NCBI RefSeq assembly: GCF_000013565.1 | Contig: NC_007802.1 | Span: forward strand, 372,001-436,000 | Direction of reading: 5' to 3' | DNA length: 64,000 nt | Source of the DNA: Jannaschia sp. CCS1 | Lineage (GTDB): Bacteria > Pseudomonadota > Alphaproteobacteria > Rhodobacterales > Rhodobacteraceae | Shown: positions 33,141 through 41,003 of the stretch, one piece after another | Layout of the letters: the number at the start of each line of letters is the position of its first letter | Position numbering within the stretch: the stretch's first letter is position 1 | Position numbers and translations under genes: made by a program | Notes under the pieces: model-generated | Told to the model about the DNA's origin: nothing | Seen by the model: only the letters and a program-made list of their open reading frames with translations | Databases searched by the model: none

Positions 33141-34476
33141 TCGTCAGCCCCTCGACGAGAAGCGACGGCACCACACGGCTGAGATGCGCGCGGGCGTCAT
33201 TGGCAGGCACGATCCCGCGCAGCATGTCGCGCAGATTACCCGCGACCGTGCATTCATTGACGGCGTGGGTGATCTCTCCGTTCTCCACCCAGAAACCCGA
33301 TGCACCGCGAGAGTAATCGCCCGTGGTGGCGTTGATGGAAGAGCCGATGAGCGAGGTGATCAGCAAACCGGTTCCCATCTCCTTCAACAGGTCCTCCCGG
33401 GTGCGCTCCCCCTCTGTCAGGCATGCATTACCAGCGGACGGAGATGGTGGGGCGCCGGTGCTGCGCGTGGCCGACGCGGTGGAGGTCAGCCCCAGTTTGC
33501 GCGCGGTCGAAAGGTCCAGTGTCCAGCCCGTGAGCACGCCGTCCGATACAATCAGGCGATCCGCAGTGGGCAGGCCCTCTGCGTCGAACGGACGGCTGGC
33601 AGAGGTGCGCGGGCGGTGCGGCTCCTCGATCAGGGAGATGCCCCTGGGCAAAATCTGGTCCCCCAGAAGATCCCGCGCCCACGACGCGCCGCGGGCAATT
33701 GCCGTGCCGTTGGTGGCGGCCAGAAGGTGGCCGATCAGGCCGCCCGCCACGCGTTCGTCATACATGACCGGAAACGCTCCGGTCGGCGGTTTCCTTGCGC
33801 CTGCGCGCGCCACGGTTCGCTCTGCCGCGATGCGCCCGACATCCGCTGGCGACATCAGGTCGCCCGCGTGGTTGCGCCCGTCGCCGAAGTAATCCCGCTC
33901 CATCGACGCGCCTTCGCCCGTGATTGCAATGCAGTGAAGGCCGTGGTCCGTGCGCGCATAGCCGCCCGCAAAACCGTTGGTTGCCGCCAGAAAGATCTGA
34001 CGCCGCGAGAAGCCCGCACCTGCATCCGAGACCTGCGAAATGCCGTCAACAGCCAGCGCGGCCGCCTCCGCCTCCAGCGCCATGGCCTCCAACGCGGCGG
34101 GGTCCGGGTCCGTGCCCGGATCATTCATGTCCAGTGCGGCCCCGTCACGAACGGTGCTGAGCTGGTCCACATCTGCCAGACCCGCATGGGGATCTTCCGG
34201 GGCAAGGCGCGCCATGGCGACGGCGCGCTCGGCCATGTCCGTGACCGTGGCCGCAGATGTATCAGACGCAGACACGCAGGCCTGCCGTTGGCCGACCAGA
34301 ACCCGCAGGCCCATGTCGATCCCCTCGGATCGCTCGGCCTGCTCCAGCGCGCCGTTGAGAACGCCGATGCTGACGGAAGTGCCATCCACCACAAGGGCAT
34401 CGGCGGCATCTGCACCGGCGCGGGTGGCAGCCTCCAGAAGGGCGTGGGCAAGGGGCGCGAGTTGCGTGTCTGTCAT
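33127..34476 (-). CDS. pmbA: TldD/PmbA-family protein, PmbA (TldE) type
   Basis: The TldE/PmbA subunit that pairs with TldD to form a protease acting on modified peptides and antitoxins. 449 aa; landmarks are DALVVDGTSVSIGVLNGALE, RDYFGDGRNHAGDLMSP, FPVMYDERVAGGLIGHLLAA, then GDQILPRGISLIEEP, STGAPPSPSAGN and GFWVENGEITHAVNECTVAG. It lacks an HExxH zinc motif, as expected for PmbA rather than TldD. TldD is not in the window. Start set at ATG 34476 because sequence upstream is non-conserved. Confidence 0.9.
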   Translation of the reverse strand: MTDTQLAPLAHALLEAATRAGADAADALVVDGTSVSIGVLNGALEQAERSEGIDMGLRVLVGQRQACVSASDTSAATVTDMAERAVAMARLAPEDPHAGLADVDQLSTVRDGAALDMNDPGTDPDPAALEAMALEAEAAALAVDGISQVSDAGAGFSRRQIFLAATNGFAGGYARTDHGLHCIAITGEGASMERDYFGDGRNHAGDLMSPADVGRIAAERTVARAGARKPPTGAFPVMYDERVAGGLIGHLLAATNGTAIARGASWARDLLGDQILPRGISLIEEPHRPRTSASRPFDAEGLPTADRLIVSDGVLTGWTLDLSTARKLGLTSTASATRSTGAPPSPSAGNACLTEGERTREDLLKEMGTGLLITSLIGSSINATTGDYSRGASGFWVENGEITHAVNECTVAGNLRDMLRGIVPANDARAHLSRVVPSLLVEGLTIAGA

Positions 34477-34534
34477 GGGAAACCTCAGTCTGTTGCCTTG
34501 GAGGTAGAGCCGCGACCGGGGGCTTGCAAGCGAA

Positions 34535-34562
34535 ACGGCCCGAAGCAGGTGCCCCGGGCCGT
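34535..34562 (-). terminator. Terminator after the DUF2125 gene
   Basis: ACGGCCCG (34535-34542) pairs with CGGGCCGT (34555-34562) with a 12-nt loop; on the minus strand a short T run follows. It lies just past the stop at 34586. Confidence 0.6.
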
Positions 34563-34585
34563 CGCAACCATCGGTCCTGCATTGC

Positions 34586-36076
34586 TTATTGCAGCGGCAC
34601 CCCGTTCGCGGTGATGGAGCCATCGGCCCCGAACTCCACCGTCGTCTCCAACGTGTCAGGTCCCGCACCGGGGCGCGCAAAGACGTTCGTCATGCCCATG
34701 ATCATGCCGCTTTGGGCTGCGGGGACCAAGCCACCGGCCACCAGCGCGTCCATCAAGGCATTTCCGCCCGACAGCTCCAGATCAGCCGAGCCCACGGGCA
34801 TCGGGATGATCTGGTTCGGCGCGAAGCTGAGGTCTGCCGTGCCGGACAGCTCCGCGCCGCCCACTGACAGGTTCAGCTCGTTGACCGTGATCGCGCGTAA
34901 TTCACCCGGCGGGCCTGTCAGTTCCTCGGGGTTGATGTTCATCAGGTCCATGAACAATTGCACCTGGCCCGTGGCATCCAGCAGCAAGCTGGCCGGATCG
35001 CGGGGCAAGGCCTGGGCCGGGTCGACCATACCCAACAGCGATTCGCCAACCATCAGGTCCTGCACGCTCAACCGAAGGCCCATGTCCTGCGGTGTGTCCC
35101 CGGCGGCCAGCGGCATCAGTAACGCCAATTCGCTGGAGCCAACGGACACTTCGACCGGGACGGGAATGTCAGACCCCGTTAAGGTCGCCCGCGCACCGGA
35201 GGCGGCGATGTCATAGCTGATCGCCTCACCGGAAATGGACGCCCCGATGCTGCCGCCATCGTTGGAATACAGCGCCGCAAATGCCTCTCCCGGCATCTCG
35301 AACTGCATTTCAAGGCCAAGGGGGCCATAGGTGGTGGTCCCTGCCAGATCAAAACCCTCGGGCAGCGTGCCTTGCGTCTGGTTCATGCTCGCCAATGAGA
35401 GCAGCGTGCCTTCACTGGTGCCCTGCATCGGCCCAATCACGAGCCCGGCTTTGAACAGCCCCTCCTCTCCGGGGGGGGCCGCAACCTCCATGACCATGGT
35501 CAGCCCGCCAACGGCCCCCTCGGAGGTGAACCGCATGGTCTCCGGATCCGTGCCGGTCACGTTGTAGACGGTGTCGATATCGCTCATCACCATATCCACC
35601 TCGATCTCCGGTGGCTCGCTCCCGCCGCCCCAAAGCCGTCCTTGGGTGATGGAGATTTCGTCTGCGGTATAGGCATAGGTCCGCGCCCCCGCATCGCCAG
35701 AGATCCGCATGTCCAGGTTCTCGTGGCGCAGGAGCAGCTCGATATTGGCGGGCGGGTTGCCTGGATCGACCTGGAAGGTGAAGACGATCGTGTAGAGGTC
35801 GGAATAGGTGACCGTAACCGTGCCATCGGCGTTTTCGGTCAGTTGGATCTCATCAATCGAACCGGTCGTTGAAAAGCCGTCTTCCTCAAAGACGGTTGAG
35901 AAATTGCTTAGCGTCAGGCCGGTATCGGTTTCCGTCACCTCAGCCGAGACGGCCTGGCCGGAAATTTCAGCCTGTGCCTGCCACTCAGCCCAAAGTTCTG
36001 TGGCAGAGGTATCGGCCATAGCAGGGGAGGCAGCGGCGAGGGCCAGGGATGAAAGCGTGTAACAAAGTCGTTTCAT
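34586..36076 (-). CDS. DUF2125 protein, exported
   Basis: A 496-aa protein with a signal peptide (CYTLSSLALAAASPAMA, cleavage before DTSATELW). The rest is beta-rich with Gly/Thr/Ser and repeating strand patterns (DFSF-like segments such as LTLSNFSTVFEEDGF and LDMRISGD), which fits DUF2125. Related proteins in this family are periplasmic with unknown role. The RBS is close to AGGAGGG upstream. It is divergent from the SDR gene with 151 bp between. Confidence 0.82.
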   Translation of the reverse strand: MKRLCYTLSSLALAAASPAMADTSATELWAEWQAQAEISGQAVSAEVTETDTGLTLSNFSTVFEEDGFSTTGSIDEIQLTENADGTVTVTYSDLYTIVFTFQVDPGNPPANIELLLRHENLDMRISGDAGARTYAYTADEISITQGRLWGGGSEPPEIEVDMVMSDIDTVYNVTGTDPETMRFTSEGAVGGLTMVMEVAAPPGEEGLFKAGLVIGPMQGTSEGTLLSLASMNQTQGTLPEGFDLAGTTTYGPLGLEMQFEMPGEAFAALYSNDGGSIGASISGEAISYDIAASGARATLTGSDIPVPVEVSVGSSELALLMPLAAGDTPQDMGLRLSVQDLMVGESLLGMVDPAQALPRDPASLLLDATGQVQLFMDLMNINPEELTGPPGELRAITVNELNLSVGGAELSGTADLSFAPNQIIPMPVGSADLELSGGNALMDALVAGGLVPAAQSGMIMGMTNVFARPGAGPDTLETTVEFGADGSITANGVPLQ

Positions 36077-36227
36077 AGGAGGGATTGCTCCAGCAAACAG
36101 GGATGTAAAGATTAGATGATCACGAGCGTGGCGGGACGCGTCAAGTCGCGATCACCGTAAATGGCTGGTCGCCGCCGATTGGGGGCGTTACTTTCAGCGC
36201 AAACGCTGTTGTGAGAGGGGTAGCATC

Positions 36228-36977
36228 ATGGCGCATGTGGTAGATGGAAAAGTCGTGGCGATCACCGGGGCAAGCCGGGGTATCGGTGCCGCCGCCGCGC
36301 GCGAATTTGCGGCGTTGGGCGCGAAGGTCGTGCTTTTGGCCCGGTCGCGGGATGCGATTGCGGAACTGGCAGGCGAGATTGGCGAAAACGCCCTGGCCGT
36401 GCCCTGTGATGTGGTGCGGTATTGGGAGGTCGAGGCCGCCTTCGGGGCTGCCGTGGATACCTTTGGCGCGCTCGACGTGGTGATCAACAATGCCGGTGTG
36501 ATCGAGCCTGTGGCGCGGATCGAGGATGCCAACCCTGATGGCTGGGGTCAGGCCATCGACATCAACCTCAAGGGCACGTTCAACGGCGTCCGTGCGGCGC
36601 TGCCGCATATGGGCGGCGGTGGGACGATCATCGGCATCTCGTCGGGGGCCGCGACCAATGCGCTGGAAGGCTGGTCGCATTATTGCGCGTCCAAGGCCGC
36701 CGCGTTGATGCTGACCCGCTCGCTCCACAAGGAAATGGGCGATCGGGGCATTCGCGCCCTGGGCCTGTCGCCGGGCACTGTGGCGACCCAGATGCAGGTG
36801 GAGATCAAGGCCTCAGGCGTGAACCCGGTGGCGGGGCTCGACTGGTCCGATCATATTCCGCCGGAATGGCCCGCCAAGGCATTGGCCTGGATGTGTACCG
36901 AGGCGGCAGATCCCTATCTCGGTGGCGATATCTCGCTTCGGGATGAAGGTATTCGCGCGGTGGTCGGTCTCGCATGA
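36228..36977 (+). CDS. SDR-family oxidoreductase
   Basis: A classical short-chain dehydrogenase of 249 aa: cofactor motif VAITGASRGIGAAAAREFAA, NNAG in VVINNAGVIEP, catalytic Ser in IIGISSGAAT and the YxxxK pair in SHYCASKAAAL. PG motif LSPGTVATQM follows. Arg at the end of the second strand (LLARSRD) suggests NADP preference. Substrate unknown. The enoyl-CoA hydratase-like gene follows by 28 bp, so a small acyl-CoA operon is possible. Confidence 0.92.
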   Translation: MAHVVDGKVVAITGASRGIGAAAAREFAALGAKVVLLARSRDAIAELAGEIGENALAVPCDVVRYWEVEAAFGAAVDTFGALDVVINNAGVIEPVARIEDANPDGWGQAIDINLKGTFNGVRAALPHMGGGGTIIGISSGAATNALEGWSHYCASKAAALMLTRSLHKEMGDRGIRALGLSPGTVATQMQVEIKASGVNPVAGLDWSDHIPPEWPAKALAWMCTEAADPYLGGDISLRDEGIRAVVGLA

Positions 36978-37005
36978 GCGAGAGCGCAGATAAGGGACGC
37001 CGTTC

Positions 37006-37617
37006 GTGATCGACGTAAGCGACCAAGATGGCCTGCGCAGTGTCACGCTCAGTCGCCCGGAGAAAGCCAATTCCCTGACCACAGCCATGCTGACTGACCT
37101 TGTGGAGGTGTTCGAGGGTAGCCACCGCGTCCGCGCGCTGATTTTGACAGGCGCCGGGGCCAAGGTCTTTTCAGCAGGCGCGGATCTGGAAGAGGCCCAC
37201 GGGGGCCTCGCCACCTCTCCACTTTGGGAGCAAGCCTCCGGTGCGCTTGCGGCCTTGCCGTGTCTGACCATCGCGGCGCTGAATGGCACCCTCGCTGGCG
37301 GCGCGTTCGGCATGGCGCTGGCCTGTGACATCCGCCTCTCGGTGCCGCACGCCAAATTCTTCTACCCCGTCGCCAAACTGGGCTTCCTCCCCCAACCATC
37401 GGACCCCGCGCGTCTGTCCGCGTTGATCGGCCCGGCCCGCACGAAACTGATCCTTTTGGCGGCCGAGAAACTCAGCGCGGATGAGGCGCTTTCCTTCGGC
37501 CTCGTCGACCGTATCTGCACGCCGGACGATCTTCTGCCCGTCGCCCGTGACCTCGCCAGCGCCTCTCTCAATGGCGACCCATTCACGCTTCATAAGATCA
37601 AAGCCATGATCCCCTGA
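37006..37617 (+). CDS. Enoyl-CoA hydratase/isomerase-family protein
   Basis: A 203-aa crotonase-fold protein, shorter than the usual 260 aa, mostly lost at the C-terminus. LSRPEKANSLTTAMLTDLVE, ALILTGAGAKVFSAGADLEE and ALNGTLAGGAFGMALACDIR are intact, including the oxyanion loop. The second catalytic Glu region (about 105-115 of the family) reads FYPVAKLGFLP, without the Glu of a hydratase, so isomerase, hydrolase or another reaction is possible. GTG start, operon with the SDR. Confidence 0.85.
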   Translation: MIDVSDQDGLRSVTLSRPEKANSLTTAMLTDLVEVFEGSHRVRALILTGAGAKVFSAGADLEEAHGGLATSPLWEQASGALAALPCLTIAALNGTLAGGAFGMALACDIRLSVPHAKFFYPVAKLGFLPQPSDPARLSALIGPARTKLILLAAEKLSADEALSFGLVDRICTPDDLLPVARDLASASLNGDPFTLHKIKAMIP

Positions 37618-37623
37618 CGCGCC

Positions 37624-37677
37624 GCTCCTCTTTCATCTGGGCCTTACAACTCCGGGGGTTTGGGGGCAGCGCCCCCG
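37624..37677. repeat. Rhodobacteraceae-type intergenic element, copy 2
   Basis: Contains TTTCATCTGGGCC (37631-37643), then CTCCGGGGG, then the hairpin GGGGGC-AGC-GCCCCC. The 13-mer is identical in copy 3 (52398-52410). Confidence 0.6.
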
Positions 37678-37689
37678 ATTATCGAACAC

Positions 37690-38883
37690 ATGACGCAACA
37701 CCACATCGACGCGCTCGTCATCGGCTCCGGCCCCGCAGGTTTCATGGCCGCCGAGACGCTGGTGCGCGCAGGCCGCAACGTCACCATCGTGGAGGCCAAG
37801 CCATCCGTGGGTCGCAAGTTTCTGATGGCGGGGAAATCCGGCCTCAACCTCACCAAAGATGAGCCGCTGGAGGACTTCACCCGCGCCTACGGGGCCGCGC
37901 GCGACTGGCTCTACCCGATGATCGCACAGCTTGACCCGGTCGAGGTCATGGCCTTCGCGGAGGATCTGGGCCAGCCTGTGTTCACCGGAACCACGGGCCG
38001 GGTCTTTCCCAAGGCGATGAAGGCGTCACCGCTCCTGCGGGCGTGGCTGCAACGGCTTGATGCGCAGTTGTTTCTGCGCTGGCGTTGGACCGGGTTTGAC
38101 GGCGATGCCCTGACCTTCGACACGCCGGACGGCCCCCAAACGCTCTCCACCAAAGTGACAGTCCTTGCCCTGGGCGGCGCCAGCTGGTCCCGGCTTGGGT
38201 CGGATGGGGCCTGGTCGGATATCCTTGCGTCCAAGGGCGTCGCGCTTGCCCCGTTCCAGCCTGCCAATATGGGGTTTCGCGTCACGTGGTCCGACCACAT
38301 GGCCCCGCATTTTGGCACGCCCCTGAAAAACATTGCGCTGATGGCCGGGGATATGCGCCAGCGTGGAGAGGCTGTCGTGTCTCACCGCGGTCTTGAAGGG
38401 GGCGGCATCTATGCAGTTTCCTCCGCGGTGCGCGACGGCGCGGATCTGGCCTTCGATCTTCTTCCCGACAGGACCGTCGAAAGCCTGATGTCTCGCCTCA
38501 GGACGCGCCCGAAGAAGCAGACGATGACAAAGGCACTGACGGGTCTTGGCCTCGATCCCCTGAAACGCGCGCTTTTGCAGGAATTTGCCCGCCCGCTTCC
38601 CGAAGATCCCACGACCCTGGCGGCTCTGATCAAGGCCTTGCCGGTCAAACACGACGGCCCCCGCCCGATGGATGAGGCGATTTCCACCGCCGGCGGTGTC
38701 CCGCAAACCGCCGTCACCAAGGGTCTGATGCTGGAGGCGATCCCCGGCGTCTTTGTTGCCGGAGAGATGCTGGATTGGGAGGCGCCCACAGGCGGCTACC
38801 TGATCAACGGATGCTTCGCGACGGGGCGGTGGGCCGGTGCAAATGCAGCGATGCACCATGACGGAGTGTCATTTGCGGGTTAG
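37690..38883 (+). CDS. TIGR03862-type flavoprotein (HI0933/BaiN-like)
   Basis: A 397-aa FAD protein. N-terminal dinucleotide site DALVIGSGPAGFMAAETLV, then VEAKPSVGRKFLMAGKSGLN, the GRVFPKAMKAS motif, and the C-terminal FVAGEMLDWEAPTGGYLIN followed by GCFATGRWAG. These match the HI0933 fold, with BaiN as a reductase relative. The reaction is not settled. ATG 37690 gives the usual start; 30 bp more are open upstream. Its stop overlaps that of the convergent GST by a few bases. Confidence 0.88.
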   Translation: MTQHHIDALVIGSGPAGFMAAETLVRAGRNVTIVEAKPSVGRKFLMAGKSGLNLTKDEPLEDFTRAYGAARDWLYPMIAQLDPVEVMAFAEDLGQPVFTGTTGRVFPKAMKASPLLRAWLQRLDAQLFLRWRWTGFDGDALTFDTPDGPQTLSTKVTVLALGGASWSRLGSDGAWSDILASKGVALAPFQPANMGFRVTWSDHMAPHFGTPLKNIALMAGDMRQRGEAVVSHRGLEGGGIYAVSSAVRDGADLAFDLLPDRTVESLMSRLRTRPKKQTMTKALTGLGLDPLKRALLQEFARPLPEDPTTLAALIKALPVKHDGPRPMDEAISTAGGVPQTAVTKGLMLEAIPGVFVAGEMLDWEAPTGGYLINGCFATGRWAGANAAMHHDGVSFAG

Positions 38884-39482
38884 GTGCCCGCCGCCAAAGC
38901 CCGTTTGAACGCGGGCCGGGCGCGCATCATTGCGTTGTGTGCCAACAACCGGTCGTTGCGGGCATCGAACTTCGCGCTGCCCGCCCATCCCACGCAATGG
39001 GACAGAAGGATATCGGCAAGACACATCTCCTCGCCCATGACGAACGGCCCATCGGCGGACATTCGATCGGCAATCGCGTCTTCATTGCGGGCGAACTCCC
39101 ACCGCAGCGAGTCTTTCACACCGGCCACGCGCTGCTCCTCCGGCAGGATAAAACTGTGGCGCGCCGCCGCCCAGAGCACAGCGTCGATCTCATCATTGAC
39201 GGCTTGTACGAACGCGTCCTGCTGCGCGCGTGCGATTGTGCCCGCAGGGGCGGTCAGGCGACCATGCTTGTCCGCCAGATACGTCATGATCGCGACCGAA
39301 TCAGAGATCGCGACGCCATCTTCCACCAGCACCGGGATCTTGCCTGTTGGGTTGAGCGCGCGGACATCCTCGGACCTCGGCAGGGTGGGCACGACGGCGT
39401 AATCCAGCCCCAACTCCTCCAGCATCCATAACACTCGCATCGCGCGGGATCGTGCGCCGCCAAACACCACATATTCACTCAT
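38880..39482 (-). CDS. Glutathione S-transferase-family protein
   Basis: A 200-aa cytosolic GST fold: thioredoxin-like N-domain (VVFGGARSRAMRVLWMLEEL, NPTGKIPVLVEDG, then AISDSVAIMTYLA) and an all-helical C-domain (PFVMGEEMCLADILLSHC). The active-site residue at the position of Ser/Cys appears as Ser12 in ARSRAM. ATG 39482 overlaps the holA stop in ATGA. The substrate is unknown. Confidence 0.9.
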   Translation of the reverse strand: MSEYVVFGGARSRAMRVLWMLEELGLDYAVVPTLPRSEDVRALNPTGKIPVLVEDGVAISDSVAIMTYLADKHGRLTAPAGTIARAQQDAFVQAVNDEIDAVLWAAARHSFILPEEQRVAGVKDSLRWEFARNEDAIADRMSADGPFVMGEEMCLADILLSHCVGWAGSAKFDARNDRLLAHNAMMRARPAFKRALAAGT

Positions 39483-40510
39483 CGTCGTCCTCTCCCCGGC
39501 AGCATCGCCAGCCTGATTAACGTCCGCTCCATCACCGCCATTTGTGGCGCGGTGCTGGCGGATCTCAGCGTCAGATCCGTCTCGACCAGCATCGACAGCG
39601 CGGCTTCCAGCGCGCTTTGCCCCCAGCGGCTGGCCTGTCGTGCCATACGGTCCCGGCGCGGTCCGAACACGGGCGGGCGCATGGCTTGCAACCCGGCGGC
39701 GGGGCCATCGGGATGGGCGGCGGCGGAATGGAGCGCGCGAAAGTGGCGCAACGCGGCGATACAAAGGGAGACGGGCGTCGTTCCCTGCTGTTTCAAACGT
39801 ACGAGGATGGGGCCAATTGCGCCAGTCTCGGCCTCCGCTGTTGCATGCAAGATATCGTCCAGCTCGGCCTCCCGCGTCAGGGGCGCGACGGCTTCGATAT
39901 CGGCGGGCAGCACAGGCGTCGCGTCGCCGCGTTTATACAGCCCTAGCTTGTCCACCATCTGCCGGAAATCCCCCGGACCGATGGACCGCGCGAGCCCCTC
40001 CAGATCAACCATCGCCTCCCGATCCGTGTTGGTGATCCCGGCGGCTTTCAGCATATCCTCAATCTCGGCGCGGCCCGGTGGATCATCATAAATCGCGGCG
40101 GCATAGGCGCGCTTGTTGCCCTCAAACACCTTGCGCAGGGCTGATTTGGCGGTCAGCCGGCCGGCGGTGGCAATGATCTGGGCATCGCCGTCCTGCCATT
40201 CTTCAAACGCGGCGGTAAAAACCTTCGCCAAGCCATCGGTCGCCCCTTCCACCAGCACCGCCCTCGGCCCCGGAAAAAAGCCCACGGCCTTCACGGCATC
40301 CAGAAGCCCGGCACTGTCGGACCGCAGATCCGCGCCGGTCATGCGGGTCAGGCGCATCTCCTCTTCCGCGGCTGCCCCAAGCAAAGCCGCCAGAAGGTCC
40401 TGTCGTTTCAGGGCCACGCGCATGGCGTCGTCGCCGAAAATCAGGCACCCGGCGGCAGAGGTATCGGGCCGCTTGAAATAGACGTTTGCATCGCGGGTGG
40501 AGAGCTTCAT
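39479..40510 (-). CDS. holA: DNA polymerase III subunit delta
   Basis: The clamp-loader subunit that opens the beta clamp. 343 aa. Conserved segments are CLIFGDDAMRVALKRQDLLA, FFPGPRAVLVEGATDGLAKV, TAKSALRKVFEGNKRAYAAA, and the C-terminal collar part ERTLIRLAMLPGRG. It lies in the usual alphaproteobacterial order leuS, lptE, holA. ATG 40510 is 10 bp after lptE. Confidence 0.92.
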   Translation of the reverse strand: MKLSTRDANVYFKRPDTSAAGCLIFGDDAMRVALKRQDLLAALLGAAAEEEMRLTRMTGADLRSDSAGLLDAVKAVGFFPGPRAVLVEGATDGLAKVFTAAFEEWQDGDAQIIATAGRLTAKSALRKVFEGNKRAYAAAIYDDPPGRAEIEDMLKAAGITNTDREAMVDLEGLARSIGPGDFRQMVDKLGLYKRGDATPVLPADIEAVAPLTREAELDDILHATAEAETGAIGPILVRLKQQGTTPVSLCIAALRHFRALHSAAAHPDGPAAGLQAMRPPVFGPRRDRMARQASRWGQSALEAALSMLVETDLTLRSASTAPQMAVMERTLIRLAMLPGRGRR

Positions 40511-40520
40511 CGAAAGATCT

Positions 40521-41003
40521 TCACCAGGATTGCGCCCCGGCGATGAGGCGCGTGACCATTTGATCGGCCAAGGCGACCGCCAAACGATCCTCCGCATCGC
40601 GGCGCGCGGATTCGGTGGCCACTGGCGATTCCGTTGTGGCGTAAGAGGTGAACGTCGACACCGTGGCGGTCTGGACGTTCCGCCCCGTTCCGACCTCCGT
40701 CACATTGAAATTGAGGTTGCCCACAAGGTTGACGCGGTTGATCACCGCCGTCTCGTCAATCGCGAGGTTCCGGGTCGCAACAGAGACGCTGTAGTTCAGC
40801 GCGTAGCTGGACCCGGCGCCAAGGCGATCTTCCAGGCGGGAGACTAGCTCAAACTCCAACCTGGAATTGGGTTCGGCCACCCGGATCTGATCACGAATGA
40901 TGTCGCCAGATCCGCCCGGCCCATAGACCGGCTGGAAATTGCACGCGGCCAGCGGCAATGCGCTGAGCAAGACCAACAGAGTTCTGCGTCTAAATAACGA
41001 CAT
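40521..41003 (-). CDS. lptE: LPS-assembly lipoprotein LptE
   Basis: The outer-membrane lipoprotein that plugs LptD for LPS insertion. 160 aa with the signal [20 protein letters not shown], lipobox LAAC (Cys21), then PVYG, and the alphaproteobacterial LptE pattern with [20 protein letters not shown]. The first 14 bp overlap the leuS 3' end. Order leuS-lptE-holA matches relatives. Confidence 0.92.
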   Translation of the reverse strand: MSLFRRRTLLVLLSALPLAACNFQPVYGPGGSGDIIRDQIRVAEPNSRLEFELVSRLEDRLGAGSSYALNYSVSVATRNLAIDETAVINRVNLVGNLNFNVTEVGTGRNVQTATVSTFTSYATTESPVATESARRDAEDRLAVALADQMVTRLIAGAQSW

